NCBI GenBank assembly: GCA_964652025.1
Contig: CAZYZX010000001.1
Coordinates: 248,001-312,000, forward strand
DNA from: JAEXOD01 sp964652025
GTDB lineage: Bacteria; Bacteroidota; Ignavibacteria; Ignavibacteriales; Melioribacteraceae
Direction: 5' to 3'
DNA length: 64,000 nt
Shown: positions 1 to 9,005 of the stretch, one piece after another
How the letters are laid out: every line of letters begins with the position of its first letter
Numbering within the stretch: position 1 is the stretch's first letter
Position numbers and translations under genes: made by a program
The notes under the pieces: generated by a model
The model's database searches: none
The model's input: only the letters and a program-made list of their open reading frames with translations
Told to the model about the DNA's origin: nothing

Positions 1-644
1 AGTTCACATTTTTTATTATTTCCAAGTAAACCTTCTTCGTTAATATATTTTGCAAGTTCTCCACAAGTTAATCCATAAACGTAAGGGATCTTAAATTGGC
101 TAACAAAAGATATGTATTTTTCTTCTGTGTAATTGCCTTCAATTCTATTCCCGCCTAATGGGTTAGGTCTATCTAAAACAACAACTTCTATGTTATTTTC
201 TGCAGCCGCTTCCATTATTAAGCCCATTGTACTTATGTAAGTGTAAGATCTACAACCAATATCTTGGATATCATATACTAACACGTCAATGTTTTTTAAC
301 ATATCTTTTGTTGGTTTACGAGTTTTTCCATAAAGGGAGTAAACGGGTAAATTTGTTTTGGAGTCTGTATAAAAATCTACATACTCACCAGCTGCATAAT
401 CTCCACGAACGCCATGCTCTGGACCATAAAGTGCTACAAGTTTAAAGTCTTTTTGTTCAAATAAAATATCTATAGTTGATTTTAATTTACTATCAACTCC
501 AGTTGGATTAGTAACTAAACCAATATTTTTACCTTTTAGGATATCAAAATTTCTCTCTCTTAATACTTCAATGCCAAGTTTTATTTTAGGTTGAGCAACT
601 AAAACTGAGCATATTAAAAAAATAAATATAAATTTAATTTTCAT
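1..644 (-). CDS. namZ: NamZ-like exo-beta-N-acetylmuramidase (DUF1343), C-terminus beyond window
   Basis: The protein reads leftward off the window edge, so only about 214 N-terminal residues are visible. It begins with a hydrophobic signal peptide (about residues 1-18, ending VAQ). It then shows the hallmarks of the DUF1343/GH171 family: GLVTNPTGVD, LYGPEHGVRGD, YSLYGKTRKP, VYDIQDIG and LDRPNPLGG. Characterised members release terminal N-acetylmuramic acid from peptidoglycan fragments, which suggests a periplasmic role in wall recycling. Its start overlaps the end of the upstream cyclodeaminase gene by 11 bases, so it is probably co-transcribed with the histidine genes although it has no evident link to that pathway. 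Family assignment is firm; enzymatic activity is inferred. Confidence 0.88.
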   Translation of the reverse strand, partial: MKIKFIFIFLICSVLVAQPKIKLGIEVLRERNFDILKGKNIGLVTNPTGVDSKLKSTIDILFEQKDFKLVALYGPEHGVRGDYAAGEYVDFYTDSKTNLPVYSLYGKTRKPTKDMLKNIDVLVYDIQDIGCRSYTYISTMGLIMEAAAENNIEVVVLDRPNPLGGNRIEGNYTEEKYISFVSQFKIPYVYGLTCGELAKYINEEGLLGNNKKCE

Positions 645-1269
645 TTAATATTTCTTGTTTAATTTTTAAAAAAAGTTGATTTACTTTATTATCAATTTCA
701 GTAATAAAATTAGTTGCATCATTAATCATTTTTGAAGAAAAATCTTTATCATTTAAGGAAGCACAGTTTATAATTACGTTTAAAAAAGCTCCTTTAGATG
801 CAGTTTGTAATAAAAGCAAAGCAACACCAGCATCGCTTAGCGAGTTTTTATTTCCTTTATCAGCAATATTTTCTAAAATTTTAAGTGTATTTAACGATTG
901 TTTAATAACTAAAAAAGGAACATCAGCAGCACCTTTAGTTGCATTTTCTATAGCATTAAGTCTTTCGGCTTTTTGTTCTTCAGTATCCTTTGGCATTTTA
1001 AATGCGTCCATAACCAAATCAAAAGCTTTGTTATCTTTGTTAGCTAAATCTTCAAAAGAGGATTTGATATCTGATAATTGGGCTAAATAATCTTTCATTT
1101 CTTGTTCAACATTAAGATACTTTTTTTTGCCAATAGTAAGTTGGCAAACCATTTTGCCTAAAGCTGCAGATAGAACACCACAAAATGCACTAACATTACC
1201 ACCACCGGGTGTTGGTGAAGAGGATTCCAACATTTCTAAATAATTTTTAATACTTAAATTAAGCTCCAT
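634..1269 (-). CDS. Formimidoyltetrahydrofolate cyclodeaminase (FTCD C-terminal domain family)
   Basis: A 211-residue, mostly helical protein of the cyclodeaminase/cyclohydrolase family. It converts 5-formimidoyl-THF to methenyl-THF and ammonia, the step after glutamate formimidoyltransferase in histidine breakdown. The glycine-rich family motif SSPTPGGGNVSA lies at about residues 16-27, and the size matches stand-alone bacterial members; in animals this domain is fused to the transferase. The gene lies 13 bases after ftcD in the same direction and overlaps namZ. A ggagaat-type ribosome site (gaggagaatat in the sense direction) precedes the ATG. A methenyl-THF cyclohydrolase (FchA) role is an alternative, but the ftcD neighbour favours cyclodeaminase. 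Confidence 0.88.
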   Translation of the reverse strand: MELNLSIKNYLEMLESSSPTPGGGNVSAFCGVLSAALGKMVCQLTIGKKKYLNVEQEMKDYLAQLSDIKSSFEDLANKDNKAFDLVMDAFKMPKDTEEQKAERLNAIENATKGAADVPFLVIKQSLNTLKILENIADKGNKNSLSDAGVALLLLQTASKGAFLNVIINCASLNDKDFSSKMINDATNFITEIDNKVNQLFLKIKQEILNEN

Positions 1270-1282
1270 ATATTCTCCTTTA

Positions 1283-2299
1283 TTAAATCATATACTCTAT
1301 AATCTTTTCTTCTGGATTGAATGGGTGAAGAGAGTTTAACCCAAGTTTTTCTATAGCAAGGTTAACAAGTTCTTTTTCATTAAGTTGTAAATTACCGGCA
1401 TAATATTTCCCAGATTCTAAAATTGCTTCTAATGGAACTAATCCAACAATTTCAGATCCATCAACTTCTACATTTAAATCATTAGCTAAATTTTTTACTT
1501 CTTCAAAAACAACATGCATTGGTGTAATTTTATAATTAACTAAATTAATAGAAACCTGAGTAATATTGTATTGTTCTAAAGCTACCCCCATGGCTTTAAC
1601 TGCTTTAAATTTACCGGGTAATCTTATAGTTTTACCATTTTCTTTAACTATATTGCCGTTTTCATCTCGTTTTGGTTTCCCAATTTCTCTAATAGTTTCT
1701 GCAATTTCTTTAGAAAAATTAATATTTTCTGATTTAATGTTAACGTTATAAGCAATTAAAAAAAATCTGCACCCAGTAACAGTAGCACCAAGTTTAGGAT
1801 TAAAAACAGGATTCCCAAAATCGGGGTGCCATTCTGGTAATTTTAATTTTTCTTCTAAACCTTCGTATTCACCTTTACGAATATCTGCCAAGTTTTTTCT
1901 GTATTCTTTTTCTTGTGCGCTTTCATAAAGATAAACAGGTAAATTAAGTTGTTCTGAAATAATTTTAGCGTATTTTTTAGAAATTTCTACACATTCTTCT
2001 ACAGTTGCATTACTAATTGGAACAAAAGGAACTACGTCAATAGCACCGATACGAGGATGATTACCTTTATGCTTCGTCATATCTATGTTTTTAGCTGCTG
2101 CTATTGAAGCATTTACCGCTCCTTCTAAAATAGAATTTTCATCTCCAACCATTGTAACAACCAATCTGTTATAATCTTTATCGGGTTCAAAGCTTAAAAG
2201 CTTTACATTGGGGGTGTTTAAAATTGCTTCTTTAATTTCGTTTAATGTTTGTGGATTGCTACCTTCGCTAAAGTTTGGAACACATTCAATTAATTTCAT
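1283..2299 (-). CDS. ftcD: Glutamate formimidoyltransferase
   Basis: A 338-residue cytosolic enzyme that transfers the formimidoyl group of N-formimidoyl-glutamate to tetrahydrofolate, linking histidine degradation to the one-carbon pool. The N-terminus IECVPNFSEGSN, the segment HKGNHPRIGAIDVVPF (about residues 77-92) and the substrate-site region around YESA are typical of the family. The length matches single-domain bacterial FtcD rather than the fused animal enzyme. It lies between hutI (7 bases upstream) and the separate cyclodeaminase gene, so the two activities are neighbouring genes here. The end of the protein, PFNPEEKIIEY, also fits the family. Confidence 0.93.
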   Translation of the reverse strand: MKLIECVPNFSEGSNPQTLNEIKEAILNTPNVKLLSFEPDKDYNRLVVTMVGDENSILEGAVNASIAAAKNIDMTKHKGNHPRIGAIDVVPFVPISNATVEECVEISKKYAKIISEQLNLPVYLYESAQEKEYRKNLADIRKGEYEGLEEKLKLPEWHPDFGNPVFNPKLGATVTGCRFFLIAYNVNIKSENINFSKEIAETIREIGKPKRDENGNIVKENGKTIRLPGKFKAVKAMGVALEQYNITQVSINLVNYKITPMHVVFEEVKNLANDLNVEVDGSEIVGLVPLEAILESGKYYAGNLQLNEKELVNLAIEKLGLNSLHPFNPEEKIIEYMI

Positions 2300-2306
2300 A
2301 AATAAC

Positions 2307-3548
2307 CTATTTTCGTTTATAAATAATTTTTCCTTTTTTAATTGTCATTATATTTAAGTTTTTGGCTACATTATAAACTATATCACTATAATCATTAGCA
2401 GCAAAAATACTAAAATCGGCTTGTTTACCAATTTCTATGCTACCAGTTTTTTCTTCTAAAGATATTGCTTTTGCAGCGTTTATTGTTACAGCAGAAATAA
2501 TAGATTCTATAGACATACGCATTTTTATTGCAGCTAAACTCATTATCAAATTAATATCATGGATGTGAGAAGAGCCTGGATTAAAGTCTGTTGAAATAGC
2601 TACAATTGCATTATTTTTAATAAGTTCGGCAGCATTTGCAAAGTCATAATTTAAGAAAAAAGAAACACCGGGCAATAATACGCAAACTGAATTTGAATTA
2701 GCCACACGAGTAATATCGTTGTGATTTAACATTTCTAAGTGGTCAATACTAACAGCATTATGTTTAAGCGCAACATCTATTCCACCAATATTATTAAACT
2801 GCTCTGTGTGAATTTTAGCCTTAAAGCCAAGTTCTTTTGCTTTAGCAAGAATTAAGTCCGATTCTTTAGCAGAAAAAGCAGTAGCCTCGCAAAAAACGTC
2901 GCAAAACTCTGCTAAATTATTTTCTTTAATATAAGGGAGCATTTGATTTAGAATAATATTTATATATTGCTCGCGGTCGTTTTTATATTCTCGCGGTATA
3001 GTATGAGCACCAAGAAAAGTGGGGATAATATCTATAGAATAATTATTTTTAAGAGCTTTAACTACTTGTAAAATTTTAACTTCGTCAGAAAAGCTTAGTC
3101 CATATCCACTTTTAATTTCAAGCGAGGTTACGCCGCGCGAAATAAAATATTCCACACGTTCAGCAGAAATTTTATACAGGTCATCAAAGGGAATATTTCT
3201 TAAAGAGTTAACAGTGTTATTAATTCCACCACCTTTAGCAGCAATTTCTTCGTAACTAACACCTGCAATTTTCATTTTAAATTCTTCTGCACGGTTACCG
3301 GCAAAAACTGTATGTGTGTGGCAATCAATTAAACCGGGTAAGACAACTAAATTTGTTAGATCAATTATTAAATCATAATTAGTTAAAGAGTTGTTGTTTT
3401 TAATTAAGTCATAAATAATACCATCTTTAACAACAATATCATAACCTTCTAAAACATCAATATTATTCATCTCGTAACCGCGCTTAAAATTTATTCCATT
3501 AGTATTAACGGTTACAATTTGTTTGGGGTTTTTAAGTAGAGTAAACAT
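2307..3548 (-). CDS. hutI: Imidazolonepropionase
   Basis: An amidohydrolase-superfamily enzyme that hydrolyses imidazolonepropionate to N-formimidoyl-glutamate, the third step of histidine catabolism. Metal and substrate motifs are visible in order: DCHTHTVFAGNRAEEF, GGGINNTV, EIKSGYGLS, PTFLGAHTIP, KIHTEQF, SIDHLEM and STDFNPGSSH. I chose the ATG at 3548 because the protein then starts MFTLLKNPKQIVTVNTNG, as in homologues (about 413 aa). An earlier in-frame ATG at 3599 would add an atypical hydrophobic extension. It heads a leftward operon with ftcD and the cyclodeaminase. The first two pathway genes, hutH and hutU, are not in the window. Confidence 0.94.
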   Translation of the reverse strand: MFTLLKNPKQIVTVNTNGINFKRGYEMNNIDVLEGYDIVVKDGIIYDLIKNNNSLTNYDLIIDLTNLVVLPGLIDCHTHTVFAGNRAEEFKMKIAGVSYEEIAAKGGGINNTVNSLRNIPFDDLYKISAERVEYFISRGVTSLEIKSGYGLSFSDEVKILQVVKALKNNYSIDIIPTFLGAHTIPREYKNDREQYINIILNQMLPYIKENNLAEFCDVFCEATAFSAKESDLILAKAKELGFKAKIHTEQFNNIGGIDVALKHNAVSIDHLEMLNHNDITRVANSNSVCVLLPGVSFFLNYDFANAAELIKNNAIVAISTDFNPGSSHIHDINLIMSLAAIKMRMSIESIISAVTINAAKAISLEEKTGSIEIGKQADFSIFAANDYSDIVYNVAKNLNIMTIKKGKIIYKRK

Positions 3549-3662
3549 AAACAATAAAAAGTTACTATAATTGAAAAATAAGTGATAAATAATATGCAAA
3601 TATTTTTGTCAATAAGTCAAGAATTTTGTAAATTTAAAGGCAAAAATAGGGAAATTATTGAC

Positions 3663-5165
3663 ATGCCTCCAACCAAAAAACTTAAAATATTATTTGTAAC
3701 TTCGGAAGTAGCTCCATTTATAAAAGCAGGTGGATTAGCGGACGTATCTGCTGCATTGCCACAGATGTTGCAAGAATTAGGACATCAGGTAAGGATAATA
3801 GTGCCAAAATACGGTGCAATTGATGAAAAAAAGTACAAAATACATGAAGTAGTAAGATTAAAAGACTTAACAACAAAGATTGGCGAGAAAGAAGTTAAAT
3901 TTTCTTTGCGTTCTTCATTTTTAGTTAGCACTAAAACACGAGTTCAAATTTATTTTATTGATAATAAAGAATATTTTGGAAGTAGACATAGCCTGTATCA
4001 AGATCCTATTTTTAATGAAGATTTTAAAGATAATGATGAAAGATTTATACTTTTAACGCATGCAGTTTTTGAATTAATAGAAAAACTAAATTGGGTACCC
4101 GATATAATCCATAGTCATGATTGGCAAAGTGGCTTAGTACCTGCATACTTTAAACTACTTTATAAAGATAAACCACTTTACCAAGAAATTAAAACTTTAC
4201 ACACAATACATAATTTAGCATTTCAAGGTATTTTCCCAAGAGTGAACTTATCTAAAACATTATTGCCAAAAGAAATAGTTGATAATGAAAATGGCGTATT
4301 GCATAAAAATAAATTTAATTTTATGAAAGCAGCTATTCAATATGCGGATTTGCTAAGCACTGTAAGCCCAGGATATGCTAATGAAATTTGTAATGATAAA
4401 GAAATATCTTGTGGATTAAGTGATTTTTTGTGTCAACGAAAAAATGATATGTTTGGTATAATAAATGGTATAGATACTGAAATATGGAATCCAAAGCAAG
4501 ATGAGTATATATCTGCAAAATATGGATTAAAGAACCTTGAAAATAAAAAGAAAAATAAAAAAGACCTAGCAGATAAATTTAATTTAGAATATAAAGAAGA
4601 TGTTCCTATAATTGGTATGATATCGCGTTTGCATGACTCAAAAGGATTTGATTTGTTAGTTAAATCGTTTAATGAATTGATGGAGTTAGATTTACAATTA
4701 ATATTATTAGGTACAGGTGAAAGAGAATATCATAGATTTTTTGATGATGCGGCGTCTGATTATAAACAAAAATTCGCTTGTTATTTAGGATTTGATGACG
4801 AGCTTGCGCATTTAATAGAAGCAGGTAGCGATATGTTTTTAATGCCATCAAAATTTGAAGCTTGCGGATTAAATCAAATGTATAGTCTTGTTTATGGAAC
4901 TGTGCCAATTGTTAGAGAGACTGGTGGACTTGCAGATACAGTAATAAGATTTAATGAAAAAACTGGGGAGGGAAATGGTTTTTCGTTTAAAAAGTATGAT
5001 ACAAAAAGTTTAATTGCAGAAGTTAGTAGAGCAATTAAAATCTTTAAAAATAAACCGGAGGATTGGAAAAAAATTATTAAGAACGGCATGAAATCTGATT
5101 TTTCTTGGTTAAACTCTGCTAAACAATATGTTGAGCTATATAAAAAGCTTTTGCTAAAGAGTTAA
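3663..5165 (+). CDS. glgA: Glycogen synthase (ADP-glucose type, GT5)
   Basis: A 500-residue cytosolic glycosyltransferase that extends alpha-1,4-glucan from ADP-glucose. The N-terminal ADP-glucose-binding loop is KAGGLADV. Further family motifs are HSHDWQSGLVP, TLHTIHNLAFQGIFP, STVSPGYA, NGIDTEIWNP and SRLHDSKGFD, and the C-terminal retaining-GT E-x7-E region is KFEACGLNQMYSL followed by RETGGLADTV. The ATG at 3663 is preferred because homologues start a few residues before KILFVTSEVAPF. An upstream in-frame ATG at 3582 would overlap the region before hutI and add 27 unrelated residues. It is transcribed divergently from hutI. The next gene is a DUF4270-like lipoprotein, a neighbourhood recurrent in Bacteroidota. 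Confidence 0.95.
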   Translation: MPPTKKLKILFVTSEVAPFIKAGGLADVSAALPQMLQELGHQVRIIVPKYGAIDEKKYKIHEVVRLKDLTTKIGEKEVKFSLRSSFLVSTKTRVQIYFIDNKEYFGSRHSLYQDPIFNEDFKDNDERFILLTHAVFELIEKLNWVPDIIHSHDWQSGLVPAYFKLLYKDKPLYQEIKTLHTIHNLAFQGIFPRVNLSKTLLPKEIVDNENGVLHKNKFNFMKAAIQYADLLSTVSPGYANEICNDKEISCGLSDFLCQRKNDMFGIINGIDTEIWNPKQDEYISAKYGLKNLENKKKNKKDLADKFNLEYKEDVPIIGMISRLHDSKGFDLLVKSFNELMELDLQLILLGTGEREYHRFFDDAASDYKQKFACYLGFDDELAHLIEAGSDMFLMPSKFEACGLNQMYSLVYGTVPIVRETGGLADTVIRFNEKTGEGNGFSFKKYDTKSLIAEVSRAIKIFKNKPEDWKKIIKNGMKSDFSWLNSAKQYVELYKKLLLKS

Positions 5166-5274
5166 AAATAAATGGAACATTTTTGTATATTATTTTTCTT
5201 ATTGATATAAAATATTATTTTTAGTAATTTTATTTGTTATATTAAAATTTTTAGCTCTTTTTCGGAGGCTTTAG

Positions 5275-6453
5275 TTGAATAGACATATTTTAGTTAAGAT
5301 TTTTTTGTTAATTGTAGTTTTTGTTTTCAATGCTTGTTCAGATGAACCAAACTCTACTGGCTTTGGACTAATTCCAGAAAGTGATTTAATTTATACTGAT
5401 GTTTTTGATACAGATTCCCTGCATGTAAATATTACATCGGCAACATTTAACGATTCAATTGATTTAAGTAGTTCAGATAAACTTTTGATTGGCAAAACTT
5501 CATTTGCAAAAGCTTCTGCTTTTGTTAGATTTTATCCTGTTTTACCAGATTCTATACTAAATCAAATATTAAAGGATAGTATTATTGTAAGAAATTGCTT
5601 TGTTAAAATTGTTCCAAATTATAAAATTGGTAGTGGGCAATTTGATTTTAATTTATATAGAATTAAACAAAGTTGGAGTTCTTCTACAATTAACAATAAA
5701 AACTATACAAGTTTACCAGTAGATAAAACAGAAGATTTAAGTTATAACAAAATAATTACGGATACATTAATTACTTTTAATATTAAAAATACATTAGCTA
5801 ATATGTGGTTATTAAATAAAGCTGATACCACTAAGGGTGAAAATTTTGGTGTAATGTTTTCTCCAACTGACAATAGTGAAAAAATTATTGGAATACCTGG
5901 TTTAAACTATTACTACAATTATAAAAATTTTGAAATAGATATTGTTGTAGAAAAGATTGGTAAATATATAGATACCGTAAAGGCATTTGCCACAGAGGAT
6001 TTACATGTTGTAAATGTTAACGCACCTAGTAGCACTAATAATAATTTATTTTTGATTGGCGGCGACCCCTATAGAGCAAAAATATATTTTGATTTAAGTA
6101 TGTTGCCTAAAAATGTTGTTATTAATAAAGCGGTATTAACATTAACATTGGATGAGAACGAAAGTTATATTGGCAGCCCTGCTAGTGATACTGTATTTGC
6201 AATAATATTAACAGATAGTACAACAAATACGATAAATAGATATTACAATATTGGATATTTATTAAAAAATAATAATATTTATAGCGGTAATGTTACATCA
6301 ATTGTTCAACTTTGGGTAGATGGTATTAGCAATCAAGGATTAAGATTAAATTTATCTAATGAAACAAGCACTGTAAATAAAATTGCAATAAAAAATGAAA
6401 AAGTAAGTGGATTTAAACCAAAATTAAGAATTTATTATACAAAACAAAGATAA
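5275..6453 (+). CDS. Lipoprotein, DUF4270-like
   Basis: A 392-residue secreted lipoprotein. It has a hydrophobic leader followed by a lipobox-like F-N-A-C with Cys21 as the lipidation site. The post-cysteine segment DEPNSTGFGLIPESDLIYTD resembles the start of DUF4270 proteins, which follow glycogen synthase in many Bacteroidota genomes. The rest is beta-rich, with the repeated features of the DUF4270/DNRLRE type (such as KIYFDLSMLPKNVVINKAVL). The start is TTG at 5275, supported by a strong GGAGG six bases upstream and by the signal peptide that begins there. It lies two bases from the next gene. The function is not known; the family call is moderate. Confidence 0.7.
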   Translation: MNRHILVKIFLLIVVFVFNACSDEPNSTGFGLIPESDLIYTDVFDTDSLHVNITSATFNDSIDLSSSDKLLIGKTSFAKASAFVRFYPVLPDSILNQILKDSIIVRNCFVKIVPNYKIGSGQFDFNLYRIKQSWSSSTINNKNYTSLPVDKTEDLSYNKIITDTLITFNIKNTLANMWLLNKADTTKGENFGVMFSPTDNSEKIIGIPGLNYYYNYKNFEIDIVVEKIGKYIDTVKAFATEDLHVVNVNAPSSTNNNLFLIGGDPYRAKIYFDLSMLPKNVVINKAVLTLTLDENESYIGSPASDTVFAIILTDSTTNTINRYYNIGYLLKNNNIYSGNVTSIVQLWVDGISNQGLRLNLSNETSTVNKIAIKNEKVSGFKPKLRIYYTKQR

Positions 6454-6455
6454 TA

Positions 6456-7703
6456 ATGAGAAAATTACAATTAATAATAGCATTTAGTATATTTTGTTTT
6501 AGCAATATAATTTATGCACAGGGTGGCTCGATATATACACGATATGGGGTTGGTGATATAATAAATCAATCTTCTGCAAGAATATTAGGCATGGGTGGTT
6601 TAGGATACGCTTTGCCGAATTCAGATTATCTTAGTGATTTAAATCCAGCAAATTGGTCAAGAATTTATACTACTAGGTTGGAAGCAAATTTTCTATTAAA
6701 TGGTGTAAGTTTAGATGATGGATTTAATAAGGGTAATTATTTTAAGGGGATATTTAACGGTATAAAAATAGGCGTTCCAATAGAACGAGATTTAGGAATT
6801 TCGTTAGTATTAGGTGTGTCACCAGAAACCTTTGTTCAGTATGAAGTAGTGAATAATAAAATAAACACTGGTGTAGAAAACTATACAACTACATATAAAG
6901 GAGAAGGCGGTATATCTAAAGCCTTTATTGGTGCTAGTACAAAATTAGGATATGATTTTGTTTTAGGTGCATCCTTTGATTATTACATTGGATTAATTAA
7001 ATATACTTCTACAATTGAATACGATCAAAATTCCGATTTTAAGAATAGTTCTCTTAGAAAAGAAAATGAATATAGGGGGATTGGCTTTAATTTAGGGTTA
7101 ATATCTCCTGATTTAAGTGGTATATTTAATTCAGAAAAAGTAAAAAATTTAAGATTAGGACTGGCATTTAAGTATGCATCTAATTTAAATACAGATACTT
7201 TATTATATAAAGGTTCGCTTTTAGGAGAAAGATTAGTAGAAAGGAAACAAGTTTATACTCACATTCCATATAAGTTTGGTTTAGGATTAAGTTTTGTATA
7301 TGATCAAAATTATTTGTTTATAATAGATTACGCTACACAACCGTATAGTAATTATACATTTAATTCATTAAAGAATGATAATTTAAGAGATTATCATAAG
7401 TTTAGTTTAGGACTTGAACATAGAAATGCAGTATCCAGATTTAGCACATTTTGGCAGCAAATTATATTAAGAGGGGGATTTGGGTATGAGCAAACACAAT
7501 ATAAAATTAATGGCACAGGAATTGATTACTATTATTTAAGTTCGGGATTAAGTTTCCCATTGATGTATGAAAATACCGTTGATATAGGATTTACAATAGG
7601 AGTTAGAGGAAAAAAAGAGAACAGTTTAATTAAAGAAACAGTTTATAATTTATCAGTATCATTTAATTTTGGTGAACTTTGGTTCGTTAGACAAGAAAGA
7701 TAA
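6456..7703 (+). CDS. Outer-membrane beta-barrel protein (FadL/PorV-like)
   Basis: A 415-residue protein with a cleavable signal peptide (about residues 1-21, ending YAQ). The mature N-terminus, SIYTRYGVGDI...RILGMGGLGYA, is the type seen in OmpP1/FadL- and PorV-like barrels of Bacteroidota, where an MGG motif follows the first strand. The remainder alternates short amphipathic strands with loops and ends in a strand with an aromatic residue (SFNFGELWF). It starts two bases after the lipoprotein gene, so the two are translated from one transcript and may act together at the outer membrane. The transported substrate cannot be told from sequence. Confidence 0.72.
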   Translation: MRKLQLIIAFSIFCFSNIIYAQGGSIYTRYGVGDIINQSSARILGMGGLGYALPNSDYLSDLNPANWSRIYTTRLEANFLLNGVSLDDGFNKGNYFKGIFNGIKIGVPIERDLGISLVLGVSPETFVQYEVVNNKINTGVENYTTTYKGEGGISKAFIGASTKLGYDFVLGASFDYYIGLIKYTSTIEYDQNSDFKNSSLRKENEYRGIGFNLGLISPDLSGIFNSEKVKNLRLGLAFKYASNLNTDTLLYKGSLLGERLVERKQVYTHIPYKFGLGLSFVYDQNYLFIIDYATQPYSNYTFNSLKNDNLRDYHKFSLGLEHRNAVSRFSTFWQQIILRGGFGYEQTQYKINGTGIDYYYLSSGLSFPLMYENTVDIGFTIGVRGKKENSLIKETVYNLSVSFNFGELWFVRQER

Positions 7704-7723
7704 TAATATTTGGAGAGTTAAAA

Positions 7724-8983
7724 TTGAAAACATTACGAATTACCTTAGCGATATTGGCAGTTGTTACACTTTATAGTAACACATATGCCAAACAATTAAA
7801 AGCCGATAGTTTAAACATATTGGCAGAATTTAGTCTTTTTAATGAATATCACAAAAATAAAGACTACGTAAGTGCAGAGCCACATGGTTGGAATGTAATA
7901 AATACTCGTCCTCAGGATTTTATTCGTTTTAAAATCTTTAAGAAAATGGAAGATGTACTGTGGTATTTGCATGATAGCTTAGCTAAGTCTGATGAAGAAA
8001 AGATGAAGATTACAGATACTACGTTATATTTTTATGACGTAGCAGCCAAGTATGAAAAAGATAAAGCAGGTGGTTACTTAGTTAAGAAAGCATATGTATT
8101 GGAAGTATGGAAAAAAGCACCAGTTCCAGTAGTTATAGAAGCATATGAAAAAGCTTTTTCTGTAGATAACAATTTAGACTCTTACTACAAAGATAGATTA
8201 GGTATTATTTATAGTACCAATGCAAATGAAACCAATGGCTATAAGGAAAAAGCATTAGATTTATATCTAAAACTACAAGAAGCTGAGCCGAATAATGAGG
8301 TTTGGGTATCACGTGTAACAGCATTGGCAGAAGATGAAAACCAATTAATGGAATTTAAGAAGAAAGCATGGGATCTTGATAAAGAAAACATAGAAAAAGC
8401 ATGGAATTATGCAAATACATGTTTAAGATTTAAGAATTTTGAAAAAGCAGTAGAACCATTAGAATTTTTGTATAAAAAAGCTCCAACTGTAGTAAATTAT
8501 CAAAAAGAATTAGCACGATGCTATGAAAAACTTGAAGATAGGGAAAAAGCTTTAGAAATATACAAGAACTTAATAAAGCTTGAACCTGAAAATAAAGATA
8601 ATTACGTAAATATTGCAATCATTTATAAAGAAATGAATCAATTATCAGTTGCAAGGAATAATTTAAGAACCGCAATGAAATTGGATCCAACATGGGATTA
8701 CCCAATATTTATAGAAGCACAATTATACGAACAAGCTGTTAGAAATTGTGGAAGTTTTGAATTTAATGATAGATTAGTTTACTTATATGCTGTTCAAACA
8801 TATCAAAGATGTAAGAACTTAAATGGACCGTATGCAAGCAGAGCTGCAGAAAGAATAAGCTCGTTAGCAAGTGCTGTTCCACAAAAAGAGGATTACTTCT
8901 TTAGAAAGATAGCTAGCGGAAGTTCTTTAAAATTGGAAGGTCCTTGCTACAATTGGATAGGTGCTTCAGTAGTAGTTCCATAA
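7724..8983 (+). CDS. Secreted tetratricopeptide-repeat protein
   Basis: A 419-residue protein with a signal peptide (about residues 1-22, ending TYAKQ) and several TPR units, clearest in the region AVEPLEFLYKKAPTVVNYQ, ALEIYKNLIKLEPENKDNY and SVARNNLRTAMKLDPTWDY (about residues 246-330). The first part, with RPQDFIRFKIFKKMEDVLW, looks like a lineage-conserved domain rather than a generic TPR. The start is TTG at 7724, preceded by TGGAGAG at 7711. It follows the lipoprotein and barrel genes and may be their periplasmic scaffold. Protein-protein interaction is the only function that can be supported. Confidence 0.75.
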   Translation: MKTLRITLAILAVVTLYSNTYAKQLKADSLNILAEFSLFNEYHKNKDYVSAEPHGWNVINTRPQDFIRFKIFKKMEDVLWYLHDSLAKSDEEKMKITDTTLYFYDVAAKYEKDKAGGYLVKKAYVLEVWKKAPVPVVIEAYEKAFSVDNNLDSYYKDRLGIIYSTNANETNGYKEKALDLYLKLQEAEPNNEVWVSRVTALAEDENQLMEFKKKAWDLDKENIEKAWNYANTCLRFKNFEKAVEPLEFLYKKAPTVVNYQKELARCYEKLEDREKALEIYKNLIKLEPENKDNYVNIAIIYKEMNQLSVARNNLRTAMKLDPTWDYPIFIEAQLYEQAVRNCGSFEFNDRLVYLYAVQTYQRCKNLNGPYASRAAERISSLASAVPQKEDYFFRKIASGSSLKLEGPCYNWIGASVVVP

Positions 8984-9005
8984 TTAAAAATAAATTGAGT
9001 TGAGT

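Noticed and set aside
227..445. 72-codon plus-strand frame inside the NamZ gene
   Set aside because: It lies opposite strong NamZ family motifs and has no features of its own.
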